This document shows, piece by piece, positions 1 to 9,688 of a DNA stretch of 38,941 nt; position 1 is the stretch's first letter; each line of letters begins with the position of its first letter. A program made the position numbers and the translations under genes. Location of the stretch: NCBI RefSeq assembly GCF_001854885.1, contig NZ_MDDV01000057.1, forward strand, positions 1 through 38,941, in the 5' to 3' direction. The DNA is from Ensifer sp. LCM 4579 (GTDB lineage: Bacteria > Pseudomonadota > Alphaproteobacteria > Rhizobiales > Rhizobiaceae). Under the pieces are notes generated by a model. It was not told the DNA's origin. It did no database searches and saw nothing but the letters and a program-made list of their open reading frames with translations.

Positions 1-18
1 GGCCCCGGTACCGGGGCC
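1..18. repeat. GC-rich perfect palindrome at window edge
   Basis: The first 18 bases are fully self-complementary (GGCCCCGG-TA-CCGGGGCC). They may be part of a transcription terminator of a gene that lies before the window, but no T-run follows on the plus strand and the flank is cut off, so the role cannot be decided. Confidence 0.4.
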
Positions 19-176
19 CTTGCTGCGGCGTCAACCGCACCGGAACTGTAACCCATGTATCCGGTTCAATCTGTCACCCATCTTTCGGTTGGACAACTGC
101 TGCACCCGCCTGCCGCCATCTGCACCTCCGAAATCGAGGAGCCGTTGAGGAACGGAGAGGCGGTGCGACAGGTAAG

Positions 177-222
177 ACCCTCCCCCTTGTTGGGAGGGGT
201 TGGGGAGGGGTTTCGCCGTTGA
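177..222. repeat. Intergenic palindromic element, copy A
   Basis: The stretch starts CCCTCCC, has a short T-rich middle, then GGGAGGG, and runs on into a GGGGAGGGG and TTTCGCCG tail. A closely similar element in inverted orientation sits at 1290-1337, so the pair brackets the methyltransferase gene. It looks like one of the short mosaic repeats scattered between rhizobial genes. It is not coding. Confidence 0.6.
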
Positions 223-243
223 ACCTGAACCGGAATCCATCCC

Positions 244-1260
244 ATGAACCGCGACGCGCTGAAAACCCTCTTCCATCCCTTCGACACAGGCATCATCGAC
301 CCGCCGGGCGAAGACGAGCGCGTGCTCTTCCTTGGCGCCGAGGCTGGCTACCGACTGCCGGAAGGCTTTGCCGCACCCATCGCCGCCGTGCAGCCGCTGA
401 AGCCCCTTTATCGTGCTCTTCAGACCGCGCGCGCCGAGGTGGCGCCCGTCGCCGCGGGTGAGGACTACGACGTGGCGCTGGTGCTCTGCGGCAAGCACAA
501 GGGCGAGAACGAGAACAGGATCACCGAGGCGCTGAAGCGCACCCGCGCCGGCGCGCTGGTGGTCGTCGCCGGCGGCAAGGAGGATGGCATCCAGCCGCTG
601 CGCAAGAAGATCGGCAAGTTCGGCTGGGATGGTGATTCCATGCCGAAATATCATGGCGTCGTCTTCTGGTTCACGCGCCCTAAGGACGTCTCGGAAGCCG
701 TATCCAAGCTCGCGAAAGCGCCTGTCCGCATCGAAGGCCTTTTCGACACCGCGCCCGGCATGTTCTCGCATGACCGCGTCGATGCCGGCTCGGAGTTGCT
801 CGCGTCCCGCTTGCCGCGCGATTTCACCGGGCATGCGGCCGATTTCGGAGCCGGCTGGGGCTATCTTTCGGTGAAGCTCGCCGAGGCGTCGCCGGGTCTC
901 AAGGGCATCGATCTCTTCGAGGCGGACTACGAGGCGTTGGAGTCCGCACGGGCCAATATGACGGCGAACGCGCCCTCGACGCCGGCGCGCTTCTACTGGC
1001 ATGATCTGACGGCCGAGGAGACACGCGACAAGTACGACCTGATCGTCATGAACCCGCCCTTCCACGAAGGGCATGCGGCCGAACCGGCGCTTGGCGCGGC
1101 TATGATCAAGGCCGCCGCCAAGGCTTTGAAGCAGAGCGGTCGCCTGCTGCTGGTCGCCAATCGCGGCCTGCCTTACGAACAGGTCCTGTCGGAAAGTTTC
1201 AGGGAAAGCGGCGAAACCTGCCGCAATGCGCGCTTCAAGGTGCTCTGGGCGAAGCGCTGA
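244..1260 (+). CDS. rsmC: RsmC-like 16S rRNA (guanine-N2) methyltransferase
   Basis: The 338-residue protein is a class I SAM-dependent methyltransferase of the 'MTS' type. SAM-binding motif I is visible as DFGAGWGYLS at residues 200-209, and the N-methylation motif NPPF with the family extension HEG at about 270-276. The N-terminal half (residues 1-170) looks like the degenerate, non-catalytic methyltransferase domain of RsmC, which in E. coli methylates G1207 of 16S rRNA in the 30S subunit; the length matches (E. coli RsmC 343). Start ATG 244 is the first in frame, with only a weak GGAA before it. It stands alone between two inverted repeat elements and converges with fabI. RlmG, a 23S enzyme with the same architecture, is the main alternative. 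Confidence 0.8.
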   Translation: MNRDALKTLFHPFDTGIIDPPGEDERVLFLGAEAGYRLPEGFAAPIAAVQPLKPLYRALQTARAEVAPVAAGEDYDVALVLCGKHKGENENRITEALKRTRAGALVVVAGGKEDGIQPLRKKIGKFGWDGDSMPKYHGVVFWFTRPKDVSEAVSKLAKAPVRIEGLFDTAPGMFSHDRVDAGSELLASRLPRDFTGHAADFGAGWGYLSVKLAEASPGLKGIDLFEADYEALESARANMTANAPSTPARFYWHDLTAEETRDKYDLIVMNPPFHEGHAAEPALGAAMIKAAAKALKQSGRLLLVANRGLPYEQVLSESFRESGETCRNARFKVLWAKR

Positions 1261-1289
1261 CGTTGAGAGGCCAGCCGGTTTCCGGTTTT

Positions 1290-1337
1290 TCGCCGCTCGG
1301 TGAAACCCCTCCCCACAAGGTCCACAAGGGGGAGGGT
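1290..1337. repeat. Intergenic palindromic element, copy B (inverted relative to copy A)
   Basis: Read on the minus strand this contains ACCCTCCCCCTTGT, then GGGGAGGGGTTTC, the same order of blocks as the element at 177-222. It lies between the convergent ends of rsmC and fabI. It may double as a termination hairpin for both genes, though no clean T-run is present. Confidence 0.55.
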
Positions 1338-1369
1338 TGGGGATCGGCGGGAGAGGGGCGTCCAGCCCA

Positions 1370-2176
1370 TCACTCCGCGTCGGCGATCCTCAGCGTCTCG
1401 AGCGTCGGCATGGAGGTGATGTTGTAGCCCGAATCCACGTAATGGATCTCGCCGGTGACGCCGCGGGAGAGATCCGAGAGAAGGTAAAGCGCCGAGCTGC
1501 CGACGTCGTCGATCGTGACGGTGCGGCGCAGCGGCGAGTTCTTCTGTTGCCAGGAAAGCATGGCGCGTGCGTCGGAGATGCCCGCGCCGGCAAGCGTGCG
1601 GATCGGGCCGGCGGAGATTGCGTTGACGCGGATGCCGCGGACCCCGTAATCGGCGGCGAGATAGCGCACCGACGCCTCGAGCGCAGCCTTGGCGACACCC
1701 ATCACATTATAGTTCGGCATGACCCGCATCGAGCCCCCATAGGTGAGCGTCAGCATGGTGCCGCCCTCGCTCATCAGATCGGCGGCGCGCCTGGCGATCT
1801 CGGTGAAGGAGAAGCAGGAGATTACCATGGTGCGGCTGAAGTTCTCCCGGGTCGTGTCCGCATAGAGCCCCTTGAGCTCGTTCTTGTCGGAGAAGCCGAT
1901 GGCATGGACGATAAAGTCCAGCTTGCCCCAGCGCTCCTTGATTGCGGCGATAAGGGCATCGACCGTGGCGATGTCCTCGACGTCGCAGGGCAGCAGGAAG
2001 TCGGAGTCGAGTTCGGCCGCCAGCGGCCGCACGCGTTTGCCGAGCGCCTCGCCCTGATAGGTGAAGGCCAGTTCCGCGCCTTGCGCTGCCAGCGTTTTCG
2101 CAATCCCCCAGGCAATAGAATGGTTATTGGCCACACCCATGATGAGGCCGCGTTTCCCGTTCATCAGTCCGTTCAT
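1370..2176 (-). CDS. fabI: Enoyl-[acyl-carrier-protein] reductase (NADH)
   Basis: This 268-residue short-chain dehydrogenase carries out the last reduction of the fatty acid elongation cycle (trans-2-enoyl-ACP to acyl-ACP). The FabI signature is clear: nucleotide-binding GVANNHSIAWGIA at about 14-26 and the catalytic Tyr156-x6-Lys163 pair (YNVMGVAK), the same numbering as E. coli FabI. Start ATG 2176 was chosen because it lies only 4 bases after the fabB stop and gives the family N-terminus; the open frame extends upstream into fabB. It is the third gene of a fabA-fabB-fabI operon. Rhizobia often carry two fabI copies; this one is the copy in the unsaturated fatty acid operon. Confidence 0.95.
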   Translation of the reverse strand: MNGLMNGKRGLIMGVANNHSIAWGIAKTLAAQGAELAFTYQGEALGKRVRPLAAELDSDFLLPCDVEDIATVDALIAAIKERWGKLDFIVHAIGFSDKNELKGLYADTTRENFSRTMVISCFSFTEIARRAADLMSEGGTMLTLTYGGSMRVMPNYNVMGVAKAALEASVRYLAADYGVRGIRVNAISAGPIRTLAGAGISDARAMLSWQQKNSPLRRTVTIDDVGSSALYLLSDLSRGVTGEIHYVDSGYNITSMPTLETLRIADAE

Positions 2177-2180
2177 GCTG

Positions 2181-3401
2181 TTATCCGTTGTAGCGCTGGA
2201 ACACGAGCGTTGCGTTCGTGCCGCCGAAGCCGAAGGAGTTCGAAAGAACCGTGTCGATTTTGGCATTGTCGATTCGCTCACGCACGATCGGCACACCTTC
2301 GAATTCCGGATCCAATTCGCTGATATGGGCGCTTTCGCCGATGAAGCCAGCCTGCATCATCAGGAGACCGTAGATCGATTCCTGTACGCCGGCCGCACCG
2401 AGCGAGTGGCCGGTGAGCGACTTGGTCGACTGGATGTGCGGAATCCTGTCGCCGAAAACCTCTCGGATGGCGCCGATTTCCTTCTGGTCGCCGACCGGCG
2501 TCGACGTGCCGTGGGTGTTGATGTAATCGACCTCGCCCTTCACGGTCGCGAGCGCCTGGCGCATGCAGCGCACGGCGCCTTCGCCGGAGGGAGCGACCAT
2601 GTCGTAGCCGTCGGAGGTCGCGCCGTAGCCGACGAGCTCGCCATAGATCTTGGCGCCGCGCGCCTTTGCCCGCTCCAGTTCCTCGAGCACCACGACCCCC
2701 GCGCCGCCGGCAATGACGAAACCGTCGCGGTCGGCGTCATAGGCGCGCGAGGCGCTTGCCGGCGTGTCGTTGAAGTTCGAGGACATGGCGCCCATCGCGT
2801 CGAAGAGGTTGGACATGGTCCAATCGAGGTCTTCATGGCCGCCCGCGAACATCACGTCCTGCTTGCCCCACTGGATCATCTCCGCCGCATTGCCGATGCA
2901 ATGCGCCGAGGTCGAGCAGGCCGACGAGATCGAATAGTTGACGCCATGGATCTGGAACCAGGTCGCAAGCGTCGCGGAAGCCGTCGAGGACATGGCCTTC
3001 GGCACGGCGAAGGGGCCGATGCGCTTGGGGCTGTTGTTTTTGCGGGTGATCTCGGCCGCTTCGACGATGGTGCGAGTGGAGGCGCCGCCCGAGCCCATGA
3101 TGATGCCGGTGCGCTCATCGGTGATGTCGGCGGCTTCCAGGCCGGAATCCGCGATCGCCTGCTTCATCGCCACATGGTTCCAGGCACCGGCCTGCGACAG
3201 GAAGCGCATGGCGCGCCGGTCGACGAGCTCGGTTGGGTCGAGCGTCGGCCGACCCCAGACCTGGCATTTGAAACCGTGTTCGGCGAAATCCGGAGAAAAC
3301 GTGATGCCCGACTTCGCCTCGCGCAGCGACGCGGTGACTTCGTCTGCATTGTTACCGATCGAGGAAACGATGCCGAGGCCCGTTACAACAACCCGTCTCA
3401 T
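2181..3401 (-). CDS. fabB: 3-oxoacyl-[acyl-carrier-protein] synthase I
   Basis: The 406-residue condensing enzyme elongates the cis-3-decenoyl-ACP made by FabA and so commits carbon to unsaturated fatty acids. The catalytic Cys162 sits in [10 protein letters not shown], and the two active-site histidines are in the [10 protein letters not shown] and [10 protein letters not shown] motifs. Length fits E. coli FabB (406). ATG 3401 gives the canonical start [10 protein letters not shown]; an open frame runs further up into fabA but is not credible. It lies 50 bases after fabA and 4 bases before fabI, so the three genes are almost surely co-transcribed. FabF is the alternative, but the pairing with fabA and the motif details favour FabB. 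Confidence 0.95.
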   Translation of the reverse strand: MRRVVVTGLGIVSSIGNNADEVTASLREAKSGITFSPDFAEHGFKCQVWGRPTLDPTELVDRRAMRFLSQAGAWNHVAMKQAIADSGLEAADITDERTGIIMGSGGASTRTIVEAAEITRKNNSPKRIGPFAVPKAMSSTASATLATWFQIHGVNYSISSACSTSAHCIGNAAEMIQWGKQDVMFAGGHEDLDWTMSNLFDAMGAMSSNFNDTPASASRAYDADRDGFVIAGGAGVVVLEELERAKARGAKIYGELVGYGATSDGYDMVAPSGEGAVRCMRQALATVKGEVDYINTHGTSTPVGDQKEIGAIREVFGDRIPHIQSTKSLTGHSLGAAGVQESIYGLLMMQAGFIGESAHISELDPEFEGVPIVRERIDNAKIDTVLSNSFGFGGTNATLVFQRYNG

Positions 3402-3451
3402 AATTGATGACCTTTTCTTCGGTTGGATCCGCGCGGGTGAAGGCCCGCAGT

Positions 3452-3967
3452 TCAGTCGGCCTTTTCCTGGAAAAGGCCGACCCTGAGGTCGGTAGCCCTG
3501 TAGATCACTTCGCCGTCGGCCTTCATCCAGCCATCGGCGATGCCGAGCACCAGCCGGCCGCGCATCACGCGCTTGAAGTCGATGCCGTATTCGACCAGCT
3601 TGGTCTTCGGCGTCACCATGCCGGTGAACTTCACCTCTCCGGTGGAGATGGCGCGGCCCTTGCCGAGCTCGCCGAGCCAGCCGAGGAAGAAGCCGGTCAA
3701 TTGCCACATGGCATCGAGACCGAGGCAGCCCGGCATGACGGGATCGCCCATGAAGTGGCAGGGGAAGAACCACAGATCCGGCGTGATGTCGAACTCCGCA
3801 CGCACATAGCCCTTGTCGTGCGGGCCGCCGGTCTCCGAAATATCGGTGATGCGGTTGAACATCAGCATCGGCGGCAGCGGCAGCTGTGCATTGCCGGGGC
3901 CAAACATTTCGCCTCGGCCGCAGGTCAGGATTTCCTCATAGCTGAAGCTGGATTGTCTGGTGGTCAT
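3452..3967 (-). CDS. fabA: 3-hydroxydecanoyl-[acyl-carrier-protein] dehydratase/isomerase
   Basis: This 171-residue hot-dog fold enzyme dehydrates 3-hydroxydecanoyl-ACP and isomerises the trans-2 product to cis-3, the entry point of anaerobic unsaturated fatty acid synthesis. The active-site pair is visible as His71 ([14 protein letters not shown]) and Asp85 (GLDAMWQ). Length equals that of E. coli FabA (172). ATG 3967 is chosen over an upstream ATG at 3994 because it gives the family N-terminus. It is the first gene of fabA-fabB-fabI and is divergent from irr across 372 bases, an arrangement also known from Brucella and Sinorhizobium. Confidence 0.96.
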   Translation of the reverse strand: MTTRQSSFSYEEILTCGRGEMFGPGNAQLPLPPMLMFNRITDISETGGPHDKGYVRAEFDITPDLWFFPCHFMGDPVMPGCLGLDAMWQLTGFFLGWLGELGKGRAISTGEVKFTGMVTPKTKLVEYGIDFKRVMRGRLVLGIADGWMKADGEVIYRATDLRVGLFQEKAD

Positions 3968-4339
3968 GAAAGGTTGTTTCCCCGCGTGTCTCAAGTGTTG
4001 TCTGCCTGCTTTAGAGCAAGCGCGGCCTGAATTGAAGCGCAGCCCATCGGTGACTGCAGTCTGTCACGTTCTTTCAAGTAGAGCGACATTGCGGTTTGGA
4101 AAACCGCTTTGGCATTGTCCTCCATTTCGCTCCCTGTGGCGATATCGTTCCGCCGTCGCTTACAGTATGAATGTGGCCACGGCCAGAGTTAAATGCCAGC
4201 CTTCCCCCGCTTTGGCCCGATTTTCAGGCCTTTGCGCGCCACTTCGGGCCTGGAATCTATTGAAAGCAACGGCGCTAGAAGTTATATCGCAAGCTGATGG
4301 TCCATGGTCCTCAAGCAGGAATATCGGAACGGTTGCCGT
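3968..4339. other. fabA-irr divergent intergenic region
   Basis: This 372-base gap carries the promoters for fabA (minus) and irr (plus). No protein reading is convincing. The only clear symmetry is the inverted repeat at 4091-4107, described separately. I saw no TTTAGAA-N3-TTCTAAA Irr box here, so self-control of irr by such a site is not supported by eye. Confidence 0.5.
4091..4107. promoter_or_regulatory. Inverted repeat, candidate operator between fabA and irr
   Basis: GCGGTTT-gga-AAACCGC is a perfect 7-base inverted repeat with a 3-base spacer, about 125 bases upstream of the fabA start and 230 upstream of irr. Size and spacing suit a dimeric repressor, but the binding protein is unknown and a chance palindrome cannot be excluded. 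Confidence 0.35.
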
Positions 4340-4762
4340 ATGACGAAAGCAATGGATATCTCCTCGCAGGAGAGGCTGCGCAAATCGGGCTTGCGTCCGA
4401 CGCGCCAGCGCGTGGCGCTTGCCGATCTCATCTTCGCCAAGGGCGACCGCCACCTGACGGTGGAGGAACTGCATGAGGAGGCGGTTGCAGCCGGCGTCCC
4501 GGTGTCGCTTGCGACCGTCTACAACACCCTGCACCAGTTCACCGAGGCGGGAATGATCCGCGTTCTCGCCGTCGAGAGCGCGAAGACCTATTTCGACACC
4601 AACGTCTCGGATCACCACCATTTCTTCGTCGAGGGCGAGAACGAGGTCCTCGACATTCCGGTGAGCAATATCCAGATCGACAATCTGCCGGAGGCGCCGG
4701 AAGGCATGGAAATCTCCCATGTCGATGTGGTGGTCCGCCTGCGCCGCAAATCCCGCTGCTGA
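4340..4762 (+). CDS. irr: Iron response regulator Irr (Fur family)
   Basis: The 140-residue Fur-family protein has an N-terminal winged helix (residues 8-80, with GLRPTRQRVALADLI and the recognition region SLATVYNTLHQF) and a C-terminal dimer domain. The three-histidine run at 92-94 (DHHHFF) is the haem- and metal-sensing motif typical of rhizobial Irr; the N-terminal haem regulatory motif of Bradyrhizobium Irr is absent, as in other rhizobia. In this group Irr is stable under low iron, represses iron-using genes and activates uptake. ATG 4340 is favoured over an upstream ATG at 4304; neither has a strong ribosome site. A likely target, mbfA, lies at 32664 behind a perfect Irr box. Confidence 0.92.
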   Translation: MTKAMDISSQERLRKSGLRPTRQRVALADLIFAKGDRHLTVEELHEEAVAAGVPVSLATVYNTLHQFTEAGMIRVLAVESAKTYFDTNVSDHHHFFVEGENEVLDIPVSNIQIDNLPEAPEGMEISHVDVVVRLRRKSRC

Positions 4763-4780
4763 GCGGCTGACCTTTCATTA

Positions 4781-5416
4781 TTACATCACCTCGTTCGGGT
4801 CGCGGCCCGGCCCCGCCTTGCCGGTCGGCAGCGTCCAGCCGTATCGAAGCGCCCCGCCGCGCACGGTAAAGGCGGCGGCCACGCCGAGCGCCGAGCTTGC
4901 TGCGAGAGGCAGTCCGGCGATCGTCGCCAGCACGAAGCCGCCGGCACCGACGAGCGCCGCGGTGACGTAGATTTCCGGCCGGAGCAGCACCGAAGGCTCG
5001 CCGGCGAGGAGATCGCGCAGGATCCCGCCGAAGGTCGCGGTCAGCATGCCGGTCACCAGCGCGACGATCGGCGAACCGGTCGCCGCGAGCCCCTTTGCCG
5101 CGCCCATGACGCAATAGGCCGAAAGGCCGATCGCATCGAGCCAGACGAGCATCCGGTAGCGCGACTCGAGACGGTGGGCCCCGAAGAAGACGAGAAGGCC
5201 GACCACGGCGCAGACGACGAGATAGGCCGGGTTGACCGCCCAGAACACGGGGGTGGCGCCAAGCACGACGTCGCGCATCGTACCGCCGCCGATGCCGGTC
5301 ACCGAAGCCAGGAAGATATAGCCTATGATGTCCAGTTGCTTGCGCGAAGCCGCCAATGCGCCGGTCGCCGCAAAGACAGCGACTCCGGCATAGTCGAGAA
5401 ATTCAAGGATCGGCAT
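4781..5416 (-). CDS. TRIC/UPF0126 family membrane channel protein
   Basis: This 211-residue protein is almost wholly hydrophobic and has seven predicted helices arranged as two repeats. Each repeat carries the family's glycine motif followed by Arg-Asp: GIGGGTMRD near residue 41 and ATFGGILRD near 127. The family (E. coli YadS and YicG) is the bacterial branch of trimeric intracellular cation channels; the physiological role in rhizobia is not established. GGAG five bases before ATG 5416 supports the start. The gene converges with irr, 18 bases apart, and nothing in the sequence links it to iron. Confidence 0.85.
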   Translation of the reverse strand: MPILEFLDYAGVAVFAATGALAASRKQLDIIGYIFLASVTGIGGGTMRDVVLGATPVFWAVNPAYLVVCAVVGLLVFFGAHRLESRYRMLVWLDAIGLSAYCVMGAAKGLAATGSPIVALVTGMLTATFGGILRDLLAGEPSVLLRPEIYVTAALVGAGGFVLATIAGLPLAASSALGVAAAFTVRGGALRYGWTLPTGKAGPGRDPNEVM

Positions 5417-5494
5417 CGGGGCTCCGCGCGTCGTGGTGGATTATTTATGAGCTGCAGGCTGGCGCAGCTTGCCTCCTCTCGTCAATGTCTGCCT

Positions 5495-6286
5495 TCAGAC
5501 CGGATCCGGCAGGACCGTCGGTGTCCGGCCGGCCAAGTAGTAGCCGATCAGGCCGATCCATTCGCGCGCCGCGGTGGTCGTCAATTGCGCATTGAGCGAG
5601 GGCTGGGTGAAATCGAAGCCGAGCCGAACCTTGCCGCTGGTGCGGTAGTCCGTCGGCCAGGGCATGACGTCGATTCCGAGCCTGCGGAACAGGCCGACCG
5701 AACGGGGCATGTGGAAGGCGGAGGTGACGAGCGCGCAGTTCTCGAGCCGATGTGCGGTGAGTAGGTCCTTCGTGTTCGCCGCGTTCTCGTAGGTCGTGCG
5801 CGATTCTTCCTCGCGGATCAGGCGCTCCGGCCCAATGCCGAAAGCCGCAAAGAAGGCTTCCGACGCCCGCGCATCGCCCTCGTAAGCCCCGCTGAACGAG
5901 CCGTCGCCGCCGGAGACCAGAACGCGTGCCGCCGGATAGGTCCTGGCGAGCCGGACCGTCTCGACGAAGCGATCGCCTGCCTGGTTGAACTCCACGCCGC
6001 CGCGTCCCGCCATCACCTCGTTCTCGAAGGCCCCGCCAAGCACGATGATGCAGGAGAGTTCCCGCGGCGGCGAGGGGCGGGGAAACCGGTCCTCCAGGAT
6101 CTGCAACAAGTAGGAGCCCGTGCTCGTGAACAGGGTCGTGAACAGCACGAGAAGCCCGAGCGCGCCCAGGGCGCCGCCGGTCCGCCGAAATCGGGCGAAG
6201 GTCAGCAGCAGGCCGATCAGCAGGCTGAAGAAGGCGAAGGAAAGCGGCTGGGCGACGAGCCAGAAGATTTTCGAAGCGATGAACAT
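5495..6286 (-). CDS. YdcF/ElyC/SanA-family (DUF218) membrane protein
   Basis: This 263-residue protein has two N-terminal membrane segments (about 5-27 and 35-57) followed by a periplasmic DUF218 domain: CIIVLGGAFEN near 85, RVLVSGGDGS near 122, EEESRTTYENA near 160 and VTSAFHMPRS near 187. Length and layout match E. coli ElyC, which affects peptidoglycan lipid-carrier metabolism. The substrate in this organism is unknown. ATG 6286 is the first in-frame start, with a weak GAAGAA upstream. It is monocistronic between a TRIC-like gene and tRNA-Ala. Confidence 0.8.
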   Translation of the reverse strand: MFIASKIFWLVAQPLSFAFFSLLIGLLLTFARFRRTGGALGALGLLVLFTTLFTSTGSYLLQILEDRFPRPSPPRELSCIIVLGGAFENEVMAGRGGVEFNQAGDRFVETVRLARTYPAARVLVSGGDGSFSGAYEGDARASEAFFAAFGIGPERLIREEESRTTYENAANTKDLLTAHRLENCALVTSAFHMPRSVGLFRRLGIDVMPWPTDYRTSGKVRLGFDFTQPSLNAQLTTTAAREWIGLIGYYLAGRTPTVLPDPV

Positions 6287-6425
6287 GAAGCCGTTCTTCG
6301 GTCAGGCTGGTTAAGCTTTTATGAAGTTGACGGCGCGCGGAGTTGCCTCACCTCGATGACCGAAGCCATTCCGGTCCGGGACGATCGGCCGCAGCAAGAG
6401 AGATTGCAATGTCGGGGATGGGATT

Positions 6426-6501
<76 letters not shown>

Positions 6502-6565
6502 ATAGAGGGTCCGGCTGTGCCGGTCCGGGAAGATCGTCGGGCCATCGTGCCCGGCGAGTGGCGGC

Positions 6566-6594
6566 TTATTACTTCTGCTTTTTGCAGATGGCAA
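6566..6594 (-). promoter_or_regulatory. Candidate promoter for tRNA-Ala
   Basis: On the minus strand TTGCCA (6594-6589) is followed after exactly 17 bases by TAATAA (6571-6566), a good sigma-70-type spacing. Transcription would begin about 55 bases before the tRNA. The spacer itself contains a small hairpin (TCTGC-T5-GCAGA at 6574-6588 on the plus strand). There is no experimental support. Confidence 0.35.
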
Positions 6595-6642
6595 GCCGAA
6601 AATTGAAGGCCGGTGCGATTTTCTCTGTTCTCCCGGCTTTGA

Positions 6643-6673
6643 CCCCGCCCGCGGGCTGTTCCGGCGGGCGGGG
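6643..6673. repeat. GC-rich inverted repeat near the end of the FYDLN gene
   Basis: CCCCGCCCGC and GCGGGCGGGG form a perfect 10-base stem around an 11-base loop. It lies 74 bases past the minus-strand stop at 6747. No U-run follows on either strand, so it may be a Rho-linked or processing hairpin rather than a classical terminator. Confidence 0.5.
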
Positions 6674-6746
6674 CGGTTTCGCGCGTGTTTTGAGACCCTT
6701 AGGTCAAGGGCATGCGGGCGAGGCCGCCCGCATCGCTGGGATTTAA

Positions 6747-7139
6747 TCAGACGTCTTCGTCGTCGTCGGAGACGCCGATGATGTCGCTCATGTCGTCATC
6801 ATCGTCTTCGTCGTCGGTCTCGAGGAAGGTGCTGTCGTCGTCGTCGCTGTCGATCTCGACGTCGTCATCGCCGAGATCCGGCAGGTCGTCGCCGCCCGCA
6901 GCCTCGTCGTCGGCATCCTCGAGCGAAACGAGTTCGACTTCCGTGTTCTCTGCATCGACTTCGGTGACGTCTTCCTCTTCCTCCTTCTCGAGCACCTTGG
7001 CGACGGAGCTTTCCTCGAAGAAGGACAGCGGATAGGACTTGCCCGTATAGGGGGAGACGATCGGATCACGGTTCAGATCGTAGAATTTGCGCCCCGTTTC
7101 CGGGTCGATACGCTTTGTTCCAAGTTCCGGTTTTGCCAC
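6747..7139 (-). CDS. FYDLN acid domain protein (TIGR02300 family)
   Basis: This 130-residue protein has an N-terminal conserved block, RKFYDLNRDPIVSPYTG, followed by a highly acidic tail in which roughly residues 55-130 are mostly Asp and Glu. The family is confined to alphaproteobacteria and has no assigned biochemical role. Relatives I know carry a zinc-ribbon-like pair of CxxC motifs around FYDLN; here those places read DPETG and SPYTG, with no cysteine at all. The GTG at 7139 is chosen over the upstream ATG because it has GAGG eight bases before it and gives the family start VAKPELGTKR. It is divergent from aroA. Confidence 0.85.
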   Translation of the reverse strand: MAKPELGTKRIDPETGRKFYDLNRDPIVSPYTGKSYPLSFFEESSVAKVLEKEEEEDVTEVDAENTEVELVSLEDADDEAAGGDDLPDLGDDDVEIDSDDDDSTFLETDDEDDDDDMSDIIGVSDDDEDV

Positions 7140-7302
7140 AGTCAAAGCCTCTTGAATGGCCGGCGAGCCGGCACTTGCCGGTAATCCCGGCTGGTGGAAA
7201 GGTATCAAACTGATGATTGATTAGCCGGTCCCCTTAATCGTCTTGGCCGCGTCTGTCAAAGACAAACTTCCCTGTCGCGTCACGGCAATTTCTTCTCCTT
7301 GA

Positions 7303-8789
<1,487 letters not shown>

Positions 8790-8790
<1 letters not shown>

Positions 8791-9428
8791 TGACACTGGT
8801 GATTGCCATCGACGGACCCGCAGCCGCCGGCAAGGGAACGCTTTCGCGCCGCATCGCCGAGGAATACGGCTTCCATCATCTCGATACAGGGCTCACCTAT
8901 CGCGCCACCGCCAAGGCGCTTCTCGATGCGGGGCTGCCGCTCGACGACGAGGAGGTGGCGGAGAAGACGGCGCGCGAGGTGGAGCTTGCGGGGCTCGATC
9001 GTTCCGTGCTTTCGGCCCATGCGATCGGCGAGGCTGCCTCGAAGATCGCGGTCATGCCGGCCGTGCGCCGGGCGCTGGTCGAGGCGCAGCGCGCATTTTC
9101 GCGGAAGGAGCCGGGGACGGTGCTCGACGGCCGTGATATCGGCACGGTCGTCTGCCCCGATGCGGCGGTAAAGCTCTATGTGACCGCCTCGCCCGAAGTC
9201 CGGGCCAGGCGGCGCTATGACGAGATCGTCGCCGGCGGCGGCATCGCCGACTATGCGGCCATCTTCGAGGACGTGAAAAAGCGCGATGAGCGCGATATGG
9301 GCAGGGCCGACAGCCCGCTCAGACCCGCCGAGGACGCGCACTTGCTTGACACGTCTGAAATGAGTATAGAGGCGGCATTCCAGGCGGCGAAGATGCTGAT
9401 CGACGCGGCCTTGAAGGAGAAGATCTGA
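8790..9428 (+). CDS. cmk: Cytidylate kinase
   Basis: This 212-residue P-loop kinase phosphorylates CMP and dCMP. The Walker A motif is GPAAAGKGT at residues 8-16, the substrate region [10 protein letters not shown] follows, and [14 protein letters not shown] near 112 is the family's second signature. ATG 8790 shares one base with the aroA stop; a GTG immediately before it (8787) would add one residue. Translation is probably coupled to aroA. The gene is followed by a 260-base gap with a RIME-like palindrome before rpsA. Confidence 0.96.
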
Positions 9429-9467
9429 GGAAGGCCTCGTCCTCGGCCCCGGCCGGACTACCTGCCA

Positions 9468-9511
9468 GCATGATCCCGAAAACCGTATAGCGGTTTCGGG
9501 ACGGATCATGC
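9468..9511. repeat. RIME-like intergenic palindrome (cmk-rpsA gap)
   Basis: The arms GCATGATCC...GGATCATGC enclose CGAAAACCG-tatag-CGGTTTCG, giving an imperfect hairpin of about 18 pairs. This composition is typical of the short palindromes spread between genes in Sinorhizobium and Rhizobium. It may act on mRNA stability between cmk and rpsA. Confidence 0.7.
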
Positions 9512-9688
9512 GAAATCAAGAATCCGGATCGTGACGACAATTCGACAGAATGGTCGGCACGTCCGAAGAAAGCCTGAAATTCCGTCCACGCGCCGGAAAG
9601 CCCCGTTGAAGGGGCGGACTGGATTCAGGCCGTTCAACGCTAACCACCGGCGCATATGCGTCTCAAGCGAGATGCAGCAGGAGATTAT

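Noticed and set aside
244..1260. The inverted repeats around rsmC as ends of a transposon
   Set aside because: There is no transposase, the repeats are imperfect and resemble common intergenic palindromes, and rsmC is a core gene.
2061..3407. A 448-codon plus-strand frame over fabB, and similar ones over fabI (1337-2323), cfa (31595-32623) and pheS (37388-38572)
   Set aside because: These are shadows of high-GC genes with strong third-position bias; the opposite strand codes for well-known enzymes with all motifs.
3968..4339. An Irr box controlling irr itself
   Set aside because: No TTTAGAA-N3-TTCTAAA-like sequence could be found in the divergent region.
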